A DNA stretch of 64,000 bases from Chamaecrista fasciculata (lineage: Eukaryota; Streptophyta; Magnoliopsida; Fabales; Fabaceae), in assembly GCA_003254925.1 (NCBI GenBank), contig QANZ01014325.1, positions 22,435 to 86,434 of the forward strand, read 5' to 3'. The position numbers and the translations under genes were made by a program. Under the pieces are notes generated by a model. The model worked only from the letters and a program-made list of their open reading frames with translations, was not told the DNA's origin and made no database searches. This document shows, in pieces, positions 23,701-36,519 of this stretch (position 1 is the first letter of the stretch; each line of letters opens with the position of its first letter).

Positions 23701-24611
23701 TTTTTGGGTACTTAAAAGTTTAGGTGAGTTGAGCATCAGGGTTCACTAAGACCAAGACATGCCTTCAAGCTTTATGAGTGCTTACAGAGGTACTTACAGA
23801 TTGCCTACCAACAATGCCCTCACATCAACAATGACATTTAAATTTACAACGTTGTGAATTATGAGTTGACTTTATCTTAACACCATAGAATTTTCCCAAA
23901 AAGAAAAAAAAGTGAAACATATTGGAAGATTTTTGTTTTTTTGTTTTTTGTTTTTTTTTTGCTCAAAAGCATATTGGAAGATTTGGTGCAGCAGTGCAGC
24001 GTGATTGTCCTGCTGATTAAACAGGTAACATCTAATATTGCCGCAATCTATTTTTCTGATGTAGAATGGCAAATTGTGTGGATAAATGAGTGGCAAGACT
24101 CAAACATATATAAGTTTTTTTTTTTTTTTGAGATTCTGCATAAACATATTAGTTCAATAAGATGCAACAACAGCAGGAGAGCAAAAATATATGTTGTAGG
24201 TTTTAGCAAATGTTGTGAGGAAAAATAAAAATAAATAGAAGTTTTTTTTTTCTGATATAAAATAATTTAGAGAAATAAGATGAAATAGAAGTACAATCAC
24301 TGCAAAAGAATTAATCTATAAACTATAAATCAGAGAAAAAATTACAACCCTTTACAAAAAACAACCAGAGAAAAGTACATGTAAAAAATTTCAAATCACA
24401 TAATATTTTCTCAAGTAATCCACAATGCAAGTGTATGACATTCTCCAAAGAAAATATCTAATTATATTTCACATCATTATAAAATAACAGAATAAAGAAA
24501 AATTTAAAAAATAAAAAAATTTGGTGACTGAAGTTATGATTACAGGAACGATTTGACAATAACCTCTCACCAGGTAGGTACAAGCAATAAATGCAACTTG
24601 TGACTCGTTTG
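20791..24611. other. gene-free AT-rich region with degraded repeats
   Basis: No gene is supported. It includes a degraded SINE (about 21301-21490), a somewhat GC-rich patch near 21555-21680, and foldback-like remnants near 22130-22380. The region before the gypsy solo LTR is A-rich and unstructured. The small open frames here have no recognisable domain. Confidence 0.45.
21301..21490 (+). mobile_element. degraded SINE (family of 41745-41932)
   Basis: It shares ACTTTAACTGTTC and a following GGATTAGTCTT block with the SINE at 41745, in the same order and spacing, but with many substitutions. Target duplications were not recognisable. Confidence 0.5.
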
Positions 24612-24616
24612 CTGAG

Positions 24617-25988
24617 TGACCGCACCCGTCGCTAGGTGGCCAAAATACCGGAATAAAATGCACTATAGTGGTGCAATCCGAGTCGATCTCTCGAGGAACT
24701 TTTGTGCAAGGTTTAAAAGTGAACAATACCAAATTATCACTAATTGGGAGAAAGCAACAGAAATTTTGTTCTTTGATTGTTTTCTATGACCTAAGACGAT
24801 AATTAAATAAAGCGATAAATGTTTTTGTGTTTTTGATTTTAAAGATTGAATTGAAAGAAACAATAATACGAATAGATTAACCAAATTGAGAAAACACCCG
24901 ACAGAGCAATTGGATTAGGCAATCATTACTAATAAAGATAAATGGAGTATTCCCACACAAATCATCCTAAGATAGTCACTAACAACTTAATGACCTAGAT
25001 TAACAACCCTATCATGCAAACACCTTAAACAAGATAGATCCACAACAAGTATTGAAAACCTCATTCAATTGATGATAAACAAAGATCAAGAACCATAATC
25101 TTTATAACAATAAACATTGTCAAAGCGATATATCTATAATTATAACCAAACTAGTGTAAACTCAAGGGTTACAATCAAGATAAAATCAAACAATAAATCC
25201 AAGTTCCTAATCAAGAATCAGAATACCAAAAAGTTCTCAGGTTCAACTAGAATTCAAGAACAATAAAGTAAATCCTAATTCTAGTGTGAGAAAAACTCCC
25301 TAATGATGAAACCCTAGTTCATGCTTTGCTCCAATGCTCCTCCGGGTATGAGTATCTAGCCGCTCATGGTTGACAGATGAACAACTTCAGAATCTGCTGC
25401 CATAATCTCAAGAGAAGCTTCACACGATGAACCAATTGCTAACCGAAAATCCGGAATGTGTAAAACTCTCTCTCAAGTAGTGTGTAACCTCTATCTCACT
25501 TCCAGACCTGACCTCTCTGCTATTTTCGGCGCTTTCCCAAGAAATTTAGGTCTGAATCATCAAAATCGGGCTTGGGCCTGTTAAATCATAAATTGTCGCG
25601 AACCCGCCGCGGACCCGCCGCGGCTATACGTGGCGGCGGTTCCGGCGGCGGTTTTTACAGACTTTTGATTCTTTTCAGTTTGGTCCCTGACTCGTCTCCA
25701 AGCATCCTTAAGCCTTTCTCGAAGTAATTTAGCACTTTGGACTTCATTAAAACCTATTAAGAACATCAAGAAACTAAGTGAATTCTCAGGATAAAGAGGA
25801 TCAATCAAGTAATAAAGATTAAACCCGAGAAAATCACTCAATTAATCACAAAATAGTCCAAATAATCATCAAACTTCAAGGCATCATATTTCATCATAAA
25901 AGGACATAAAGGCATGCAAATGAATCCCAAATGAATATAAAATGCCCTAAAATGTCCCTAAAATACATGATGAAACATGGTAAGATCA
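24617..25988 (-). mobile_element. solo LTR of a Ty3/gypsy retrotransposon, 1372 bp
   Basis: It begins TGACCGCACCCG and ends GGTAAGATCA, so has TG...CA ends, and is bracketed by a perfect 5-bp target duplication, CTGAG, at 24612-24616 and 25989-25993. Read on the minus strand its 3' part contains TCGAGAGATCGACTCGGATT and ends with CGACGGGTGCGGTCA, which I associate with Tat/Ogre/Retand-type gypsy LTRs. No internal gag-pol sequence remains, so it arose by LTR-LTR recombination. A GC-rich CCGCCGCGG block lies near 25600-25650. Confidence 0.9.
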
Positions 25989-28900
25989 CTGAGTGAGTGG
26001 TGTTTTCCGTTGCTGACAACCGTTCAAGATGATGGAAATTACACCGTGATTTAAGATATTTGTATCATTAAGGTCAATTTGGAAATCGATACATTAAATG
26101 TAATATATCTTTTAATTTTAACTATCGAGGGCGGTGGATGAATCAATTAAATATATGTGTGTAATACTAGGCGAGTCAATAACACGTGTATCACTTGTCC
26201 CTCTTAAAGACAAGATTGAGTCTTGAACTACTTAAATATATATATTATTTATCCCTCCTAAAAAAAGGAAAAGACTAAGTCTTAGACAACTCAAACATAT
26301 ATATCAAGAATGAAATTAAGTGATAAGAACTCATCCATGATCTTTTAATCAAGTGTCAAGGGTATATTATTTCTTAACCTTGGGTTATTTTTGCAACTAG
26401 TTAGCAAGAGATTAGTCATTATACTTTACCATGAAATTACTCCAATTACGGAAAAAATAAAAAAAGATAGAGTCAAATATGCAAACGTAAAATACCTGAC
26501 TTTGTATATCTTGAAACAACATTTGAACCTCGTTAATCAAGTAGTCTTAAAACTCACCATCTTTTTTATTTTTAAGTAATGTAGGACCTCTTATTTTCAA
26601 TCAAAACCAACCGTTGTTTTGGTGAAAACTTTTAAGCAAAATGTTTAAATATTTGTTATCGTAATTACTATATATATATATTAAAGTTAATAGATACCTT
26701 ATGATTGTCTCTTTTTTGAAAAAAAAAAAAATTTTACATGATATGTTTTGAATGGAAGAATCTAATATCAAATACTTGCTCATTTGAGAACTGTACCACA
26801 CAGTGATGGCATGATTAAGGTGGGTTTTAGGAATATTCAAAAACTGTACGTTGAAGAATATATACATATACTTATATCACATATTCTCATGTAGAGATCA
26901 AGGCTCGAGTAATATATATGATTAATAATTACATAGTTTTGAGAGTGTTCATACTAGCTAGCTACTACACCAAGTTGAGACTCATCGAGGAACGAAAAAG
27001 GTTAATCAAGTTTAACAAAACAATGATAATTAAAGAGGTTTAATTAAGTGTTACAACCGAAATCCAGCACAGAAGCACGTTGGTAAATGATAATTAAAAG
27101 AGGGGTTAAACGTGTTTTGAAGGCATAGTTATTACTTATTAGTTAGATTAACTTTATGAAACCTGTTGTGTGGTCCATAGTATGATGGTTCCATTTGGGT
27201 GTAACAGGGAAACCAAGTGGCAGATGCAGCACTAACATGCAAAGCGACAACATTTGAGAGAATCCAAACAACGCCTAAATGCCTATAGGCTATACCATGA
27301 TTCTGCCTCAAAATGTGACATTTTGGATAACATTAATTTTTACCATAATAATTAATTAATTAGTCAGGTGATCATATCATATATCGATCTCTCTGACTTA
27401 ATGCTAATTGGCTGTGACAGATCCAAATCATAGTAATTATATTAATTAATAAAAAACTTGTCAAGCTAAGTAAAGTATGTATTTTGTACGTTCATCAGTC
27501 ATCACATTCACATGCACCTTTTTGCTTGGATATTTGAGAAATTATTACCCACGTACAAATAATGTAGGGTGTCTCTAACCAAAACTTTACTTTACAGAGT
27601 GGTTAAAAATAATCTTCTAATCTGAAAAGAAAAAATCTTTAAAATTTTATCTTCATCGAAAAGTGTACTAAAGATATAACTTCAAAGGTTGAAAAAAGCT
27701 CTATCTTTTGAAACATCATTTTTTTACTGCAACATCTAATTATTATACACAAAATATATATGTTGAGATTTGAAGGTTTGTTTGATGAAGTGTTGAATTT
27801 ATGTGTATAAATATAAAAATATCAAGAGAATACTAACTGATTAAAATATGTAAGATAATTTAATATAATATTTTCTCACATTATATATTTTTGAGTTTTC
27901 TCTTCTTTTTTTGACAGATGTGAAATTTTAGATATCTCTAACGTAAAACTTGTTTTTAAATCCAATTGATTTAACTATAAGTTATAACTTGTCTCATAAT
28001 TTTAATTAGACTTGTATTTCTCTACATGGGCTATGAAACCAGACCTTGATACTATAAAGGTCAAATGAGCTTAGCAAAAAATAGTGGAAGGTTACCAAGC
28101 ATACAATTACTTCTCACTAGCTACTTCTTCATCTTAATTAACATTAAAAAAATTGTGAGAATGTTTGACAAAATAAGTAAAGGTAGAAAAGTTTATGCTT
28201 TCAGTTTGACACATCAATTGAAAAAATGAATGCTTTTTTTTTTTTCTTAAATAGGTAGAAATTACAAGATCTCACTAGTTTTAAAATGTACAAGAGAGGA
28301 GAAGAGGAATATATTGTGCTGCAAATTAAGACAATGATGGTTCGAGGACCCCCTAAACTATGATCAGATGAGCAACCCCACAAAGTATCGTTATTGCTAG
28401 AATCTTTTTATCTTCATTTCAGATATTGAAAAAAGTAATCAAGTAACAAAATGATGAGACTTAGGAAAACATGTTGAAAGCAGGAAAAATGAGGCATTCT
28501 AGGCAAGAGTACTACTATTGTTGAGGATCAATTACCATGTATATAGTTTTAATTTCTACCCAATTTTAGTATTAGTGGTCCTACTATATATATATATATT
28601 ATATATTATATATTTATATTTGTCTGTATAATCCTGTACATGCCCATTTTCCTAGTGACTTTAACAGTGCTCAACGTGGTTATTTGAGACTCTCAATGCA
28701 CGAAAATTAGTAAAAAAAAAAAAAGACTAACATTATTGCCTTAATTCAAGACACAAGCTGGCGCCAAATTTTATTTTCTTTATTCTTTTGTGATATATGT
28801 ATATATATAAACCCTAAAATGACCTTATAAGGTTAGAAATAATAAGATTAATGCAACGTTTAATACTTCAGTTGTGAGAATATTGTACTTAACAACCCAT

Positions 28901-31894
28901 TACATATCGAGTAAAGGGCTTAAATTAAATATCATATTTATGGGTATGATTTTCGGTATATAAAATTTTGAGTGTCCCACCTCAAAAACTAACTCGTAAA
29001 GTCAGAGTTCAAAGTTTATATAAAACCCTATATATTTTAATATCCCACGCACTCTTCCGTTGACATGGACCCAAATCTCATAGCTTATGCTTGAAATTGA
29101 GCTTAACACTATATACGTACTATATCATCATGCCCTCTAATTAACCATATACTTGTGAGAGGTGTTGGGGAAAAAAAATCTTTTTCCTTAAAAAAAATAG
29201 AAATATTAAGATTAAGTAAAACCATGATCACCATACAAAAATCAATGTGAAAACTCTAAATCAGAAAGAAAATCATGATAGTTGTCGAAAGACAACCAAA
29301 GAAAACCCTACTTATTTATACATTACATATTTTTGAAATAAATATTTAATTATATCTCATACACTCACACCACTCTAGAATATGAGAGTAAATAGTAATT
29401 TAGAAAGTCAAATATAAAAAGTAAATGACTTTTATTCTCGTTCAAACTCCCATTTTGATATTCAAATCATCGACTTATCTTTTTATTACTCACTTTTGGA
29501 ATTTTCCTATCTTATCCAATAAGAAACAGGAATACATATCCAACAAGAGATTCTAAAATCAATATATATATGTGATATGAAAATAAGGAAGTCATACCTC
29601 AAACGTGAAGTTTGCAAAACTTAAAAGTTTATAAAAATTCAGCCCACATCAAACTTCCATATTTCTGATGTAGGATCCATGCAGGTTCCATACTTTGCAA
29701 TAGGAAGAAACTTAACTTCAAGGATCTAAAACAGTCAGTGAAGTGTTCAATTTGTGCATTGATCGATATCGTCGTATATTTTGATTAACTTAATATAATA
29801 AGGTGACGTATTAATAATGAATAACTTTTTCCCTTTTAATTGGTTATATTTTGCTTATGTTTGAGGTAAGGAAAATAAGACACAAAGTGTAGTTCAATTC
29901 AATCAAATATCTTGGTTCAAGACAAATTGTGTGAGGGGTGACTTAAAAGAAACCAAAGAAGATAATATATATTTATATATATATAAGATAACGTGAAATA
30001 TATATTGTTTAGATTTTCAAGTGCACTTTCCTGCACTCTCACTTCTCCAATAATACTTTTTCATGGTGGAATTAAACATTTTTCACCGACACCCATAGTT
30101 ATGGCCTCATTGACCGACAAGAAGATCATCATATATATATGCATTGAGATGGAAAAATAGATATATGACTTTGTATATCTACGCAAAGGGGTCAGTACTT
30201 TGCTTGTACCACCATGAGAATTGAGAACGTGTCGTCCTTTGTATATTTCTAATTTTTTTTTCAAGAAATTAAAGTGAAAAGATAAAGGAACTGTATAAAG
30301 GGCAAAGTTCAGCTTATGATATCTTGTCTACCACTTCATGCAACAGATTGACAATTTTGCACCATTATTTACAAAAAGCAAAATTTTGCTGTCAAATTCT
30401 CATTCATTCAAAAATCTCAATACCAGTATATTTATAAATTATATACATATATATATATATATAGGAAAACCATATTTACTGACTTGGAAAACCTTTATAT
30501 ATATATATATATTCCTGCGTGAACTTAGGCTCTTTTCTCTCTCCCTTAGTTCAAACTTTCAAAGAGGCTATCTTCATGCACATGACTATTATTATAGGAG
30601 TCGTCCTTTTCACAGAAAGCAAAATGAATTAAACGTACGCCAATAATCTTGTACTTTTTCTCTCGGCCAATGCCAATAGTTTTGTACTTTGAAATAAATT
30701 AAACGTTTTTTTTAATCCTTCTCTACATTATTACATGCTTTTACTTTCTCCTGTATTATCATACTATTTTGTTTTCACTTTCATGCATATACGTTTACCT
30801 TTTTTCTTTTTTACTCGTCGGTTTTTGAGATTTTATTTTGAAGCTATATATGAAGCTAAATATATTGTCGGTAAAGTGCCAAGGAATGATTAAGGATTTG
30901 TGTCCTTGAATGCCTCTGTAGGTTAGGTTAATCAATCTCCTACTCTTGTACTGTCATATATATATATAGTATATATTTTCAAGTATAAATATATAAAACT
31001 GGTTCTTATAAAATATACATAAATTACCAATTCAATATTTAAAATTTTATTTAAACACTTTAATTATTAAAAATTGTAAATTCTTTGTATTTTACCCCTT
31101 CCTATACTCATCTTTTAAGAATAAAATAATTAAAATATATTAATTTCTCTAAAAATATATAACCTTAGCTTTTAGAAATTAATTTGTCAAATTGAAGGAC
31201 CAACAACATAGCTATATTGGAAAGAAGTCAGTGCACATGTCAAGTCATAATATCTATGAAAACAATATCAAGATAAGAAGATAATAATAAACCAAACTTA
31301 CTCTTATACCTCTTTAATTTGTTACTTCTTTTTACTCTTTTGTTATTTGTTAAGAAAAATACTGTACTATTAAATTCGTTAGAAGAATTATGGTACATTA
31401 TTAAACTTCAATATATAAAGTATAAACGAATCAATGTAATGCTTAATTAGTTATAAACTATCTATATATATTTTATATATGATAGTTCTTTTATTAATAG
31501 GAAATAGATAGAAGTCATAAAACTCAACTTTATTAAGGATTGGGAGAAACAAGGGGAAAAAAAGGAAAAGGAATTCAAGTGGATTTCTAGCTATTCTATG
31601 AAGTTGTTTCAAGCAATCAACTTTTTTTTTCTACAAGTACATTCTATTATATTATTGAAGTTATATAATCATGTTTGGAATATTGTCAAACATTAAATGT
31701 AAATAAAATAATTATATTCAAAGTATTATTAAATATTAAATACAAACATCTCTCTCAATAGAAAATCACATTGTGAAAAATTAGTAGTTTCTTACACTAG
31801 ACTTAACTCTGTTAGTGTAGTCAACTTTACATCAACAGAGCAAGTCATCTTGCTGGATAAACAAGAAGGAAAAAACAACAAATGTGATGATAAC

Positions 31895-31922
31895 AATATA
31901 TATATATATATATATATATACG
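31895..31922. repeat. (TA)n microsatellite
   Basis: Alternating A and T for about 27 bp. Confidence 0.85.
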
Positions 31923-33795
31923 TTTCATGCTAAAACATTAATTTCATTTGAAATAAAGAATACAGAAGAAATTAAACTATATATGCATGCATTTTTTAAA
32001 CAAAAGAAGACCTATATAATAGAAAAAGCTAATGTATTTTGTTTTTTTGGAATTTTTTTATTTAATGACATATATATTTAGTGGTTGATAACGTTTAATT
32101 AGTTAAGTAGATGATATTGAACCAACAATGTTTGTAAAAGGTGGAAAAAAATAAAGAGTTGATATTCTGAATACTTCAGTATGAAGTGGTTAATTAATAA
32201 CATGATTTTTTACGTATAGAAAATACCTCTTTTGCACTCAAGAATATTGAAAAATATATTGCACGTACTGAACTCTAAAATACTCTAATTAATTAAATTC
32301 ATTCTCGAAAGAAAAAAAACGCACTACTATATATATATATGAGAGTAATGAACTTTAGCTTCTAGCTGGACTCAGCTTTCTAGAACTTGGCGTCAAGTAA
32401 TAGAAATGGATCAAACAAAATCCCCTCTATGCTTTTTGAGTCCGTCATTACCATTGGAATTTATTGTTAACAGAAGGCTTTATTTAGGCTTATATTATAA
32501 TCATGCCTTGTCTCAGGTTTTGGAACGCATATTACACCTTGATAAAGTGACATATAACAACACTATACAAAATTAGAAAACGTTATTAGACACCCTTCCC
32601 AATTAGGAAAATAGGGATTATTATATATAAAGGTGTTTCAATTAGAAAACCATGCATGATTGGTTATTCTCAAAGTTGTGATCTATGTGTGTGGAATTTT
32701 TGTTAATTTCTTTCTTTCTAAATTGTAGTTTGGTCAGCTTGTTGGCAATAAAGAAGAACCAACCAAATGGGTGAGCTTGGTTGAGGCCACAAATCACATG
32801 GCAAAAACCAATAAAATGAGTTTGTCGGCTACTTTTGAAGGCCAGGATTGGAAGCCTAGTGATAACATTGTGAAACAAGGCACAAACATTTTGATTATGG
32901 TCTACCATGTAGCAGAGGATAAACATTAATCCAAAAAGTTGAAAGAACAAAACTTTGACAAGATTGATCGAGGAACAAAGAAAGAATGAAACTATTTATG
33001 TCATTAATTAGTAGAATTATATTGAATGTACGTATATAATTATATAGATAGTAGTGATGATGGTTTTTTTGGTCTTGGGTTTTTGATTTGAAACAAAATG
33101 ATAATGAGAATGAGTTCTTTAATTTATATAATTGATGAGGACACCAATGATATGAGTAGGATTCTATTTTATAGCTCTACAATCACATCTCAAAATTCAT
33201 AGCATTTAGATCTTGCACTTATAGTGATGTGAGAGAATAAGAATAATGACTTTGGTGGCTTTCTCAGTCTATTGACAAAATAATCAACAAACAATCAATG
33301 GAACAATTTTATTGCCAAAACATGCATGTATAATAGTGAAGATGGCTTTTTATTATTACTATATATATATATATATTTTTTTTTTTTCAATTATTCATTT
33401 ACTTCTATAATATCTGAACTTACAACACATTTAATTAGCTAGCAGGAATAAACTTAATGGGTTTGGTGGTTTTGTGATTCTAATTAAAGCAAAGGCTTTC
33501 TTTCTTTGATTTGATTGCAAAGCACAAGCAATTAGATTCCTAATAATAGTTATATTAGGATCCAAAATGAAAGAAAGACTTCAAAGTTTGAAAACAAAAG
33601 GGGAGTTCATGTCAAATCCTCCTATTACTGTTAGACATCAAAAAATGGCTTAATTAGTAAAAACCTTTCAGCCCATCGTTTCGTGTCTCCTCATAGGCTA
33701 ACTTGTGGGGCCATCAAACGCGAATGCCCGCTTGACCTCAAATACGCTACAATAAAAAGTATCTATCTCTCTTTTAGATGATGATTGCATCCATA

Positions 33796-33820
33796 TGCAA
33801 TGCAATGCAATGCAATGCAA
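33796..33820. repeat. (TGCAA)5 microsatellite
   Basis: Five tandem copies of the pentanucleotide TGCAA. Confidence 0.9.
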
Positions 33821-34358
33821 AAGAGTAGTAGCATTAGGAGTGAGTATGTGTGTAGGGGCATGCTTTCCTTTGCCTACCTCACTCTCTCTTAATACTTTCT
33901 TCTAATTTCTTGCTCCCTTCAAAAATTAAAACCCCTTTTGTTTTCCTTCTTGTTCTTTTCATCCATTACTTTCATGTTTTGGTGTTTTTCAAGATGCACT
34001 CACCTATGTTGAATTCAAAATACTAATTAAAGAGATTATACATTACACACGCATACACTATCTTCTCTTATATCAAGACTCAAATAGTCTAGCTATCAAC
34101 AAAGTTAAGCATTGTTGGTTAGATAACTTACAACATAATATAGAAAATACTTTGTTGATATAGGTGAAACTCTTTTCAAAGATTTTGAAGAATTAATCTT
34201 TAACTGTCATCTAAAAAATATAATCTGAATTTTACTAAAAAGACTCAAACTTTAATTTGTTTTAGTTCTATTATATGTTTGAATTTAGATTTTTAGTAAG
34301 AGAAATAGTAGTGGGATAAAGAGATAAATATTGGGATAATGAAGAGAGAGAGAGAGAG

Positions 34359-34385
34359 NNNNNNNNNNNNNNNNNNNNNNNNNNN
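34359..34385. other. assembly gap (27 N)
   Basis: A run of 27 N directly follows a GA dinucleotide repeat, suggesting that the repeat stopped the assembly. The true length of the missing sequence is unknown. Confidence 0.99.
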
Positions 34386-36519
34386 GGGGTCTAGACTCTA
34401 GAGTTAAGACCATGAAAGGTGGGGAGCATATTCATGTAGAGGTTGAAAATAAAATAATGTTTGTAGGCTAGTAGCTAGGCTGCATAACGTTGTTTCCTTG
34501 CTTGCTTTAAATGGGATAGGGCATAGAGGGTATTACCATATTTTCCAATATAAACAGTTCTAAGGGGAGGCTTGTGTTATGTGGACCATCAGTGTTTGCC
34601 TTTCCAACAGATGCTGCTTTGTCTAGATAGTGCTCTCCATTGTGCACATTACAATATAAAAAACAAGTTTCCTTTTTCTCCCCAAGCTTAAATTAAATAT
34701 ATATAGACATATGATGAATTCATTGGATATGACTTTAATTATTCAACTTTTGATAAACAGAGTTTACAGGAAGGAGAATGAATATCTATATAGGTTGGTT
34801 GGTTTTATTTAGCAAATGCTTCTAAAAAGAGAAAGAGTGGTGTCATATCTCCCTTCAATTAATTCATCCCATGAAGAATGGAAGGAAAGAGTTGCATATA
34901 TAATTATGTCTTTGTTTGGACCTAAGTTTGGCCCCCCCCCTTCCTTTCTTTTCTCTCTTCCATAAGGGAAGAAGTGGATGAACATTAAGAACAGATGGGT
35001 TTGCCCCCCACAAGGCTATACCTATAACCTATCTATCCTCTTAAATGAAGTCACATTTTGGTGTTCCATGATTGTATGGTAGGTATTGGTTATAAGTACC
35101 TAGACACTGTTCTTAGTTGTGACTGGTGAGCTAGCAGTACCACTGCCTCATCTAATGCCACATTTCTAGTTTCTTACTATTCAGCTACGTGTCAACTTCT
35201 CCAGATTCATAGCCTTGTCAAGCTCTCTTAAAACGAGATCATGTCTTTTTTTTTAAAAAAAAAACGAAAATTATGAATCATGAGTCTCTTCTATCTATTT
35301 GTTTTAATAATCTAGATAAAAACTAATCTTATTTGAACATGATAAAGATCATAAAGATGTTAAAATTCTCTTATCAAAATATTTAAGACAAGTACATTTC
35401 TAATTCTCAAATCTAAGATTCTTGATTAAGTTGGATCAACCTTCAATCAGTTGATCCAGATGATGAGATCAAATCTTAAGTTTGATCTCCATCTGTTTAT
35501 TCATTTCTCAATCAGTCCCTTTCCAGAGGCCATGAACCTCTTAAGCTGGAATGGGATTAGTTTGGTCTCTTTATCTTTAAAGAGATCATTTCTCTTTCAT
35601 ACTGAAAAGGACTTCTTAGTGGAATTCCGAATAAGATATGGATTAGAATTTGGATTTCAATACCAAAGAACAATAGGGTCACCCTACAAAGGAGGCTCAT
35701 GGAAGGAACTAATTGAGAAATCAATAAAGAGGAAGATATCAAACTTAATATTTTAAAATCATCTTAAAATGTTAAACTGTAATGGGATCACTGTATCAGA
35801 ATTTGGTGAAGGATTCAATGGGCTTGATGTGGGAACCCAGCAATTTGCAAGCTAATAATTGTTGAGATGAGACAGAACATAACTCACTAAAATCAGCTTG
35901 ACTCGTCATTTTCTATAAAAACTACATTCCCTGGTGGCATCCTTTGACTAGAGCAATCTTTTGGAAAGTGAAAGGTTTGAGAATCTTTGTAGCCATGAAT
36001 GTTATTTGTCGTTGCCTTATGTTTCAAAGTGGAGGTGGAGGCAGTGTGACTAATCAGCCAATTTAGATGCTTATGGGAAACACATATCTCTATCTGCAGA
36101 ATTACATATTATTATAAGACCAGTGCCACAATTATCAGAAACAGTTCATCCATTGGAAAATGAAGGGCCATCAGGAATCAGAATAATCAAGGGCACCTTC
36201 GAAGGCCAAGCAGATTTCAAAAGGTGTATTAAAAATACAGCATGCTGGATAAGGTCACATTACAAAATATACACATGCTACAAATCAGAAAGACGTACAA
36301 ACTAGCATCAATCAAAATACGATCCAAATCTAACATGTAAGAAATTAGGAAAGACTACATAAACTGAGAAAACTGGACATTCCCGTCCCCATTTTCTCTT
36401 GTTTCCTCCCAAGTCATTATGTTGTGACCAATGCGGGGAACTCAAAACCATGTTTCCCTTTTGATCCTTCCGCGACCTGGCTAAAGAGAAACTTGAAACA
36501 GGGTTTATAATAGGCAGCT
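34386..36519. other. gene-free interval before the WD40 gene (part 2)
   Basis: No coding region is supported. The 101-codon plus-strand frame at 35451-35756 has no recognisable domain. The last 200 or so bases, about 36300-36519, are probably the 3' UTR of the minus-strand WD40 gene. Confidence 0.45.

Larger units (their letters stand above)
25994..34358. other. large gene-free AT-rich interval (part 1)
   Basis: No gene is supported over 8 kb. Open frames are short and lack domains, including the 102-codon minus-strand frame at 32642-32950. There are many (TA)n runs (for example near 26670, 30450 and 31895). A possible decayed LTR lies near 29150-29700, but I could not define its ends. I compared the sequence by eye with the main conserved plant miRNAs (miR156 to miR408 families) and saw none. 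Confidence 0.45.

Noticed and set aside
29150..29700. possible decayed LTR
   Set aside because: Composition suggests an LTR, but I found no TG...CA ends, target duplication or partner LTR.
32642..32950. 102-codon minus-strand frame
   Set aside because: No domain, no splice partners and no supporting context; the length is within chance for this interval.
35451..35756. 101-codon plus-strand frame, thought at first to be a LINE fragment because of a LLSWN string
   Set aside because: The following sequence does not match an endonuclease domain and the opposite strand is also open.
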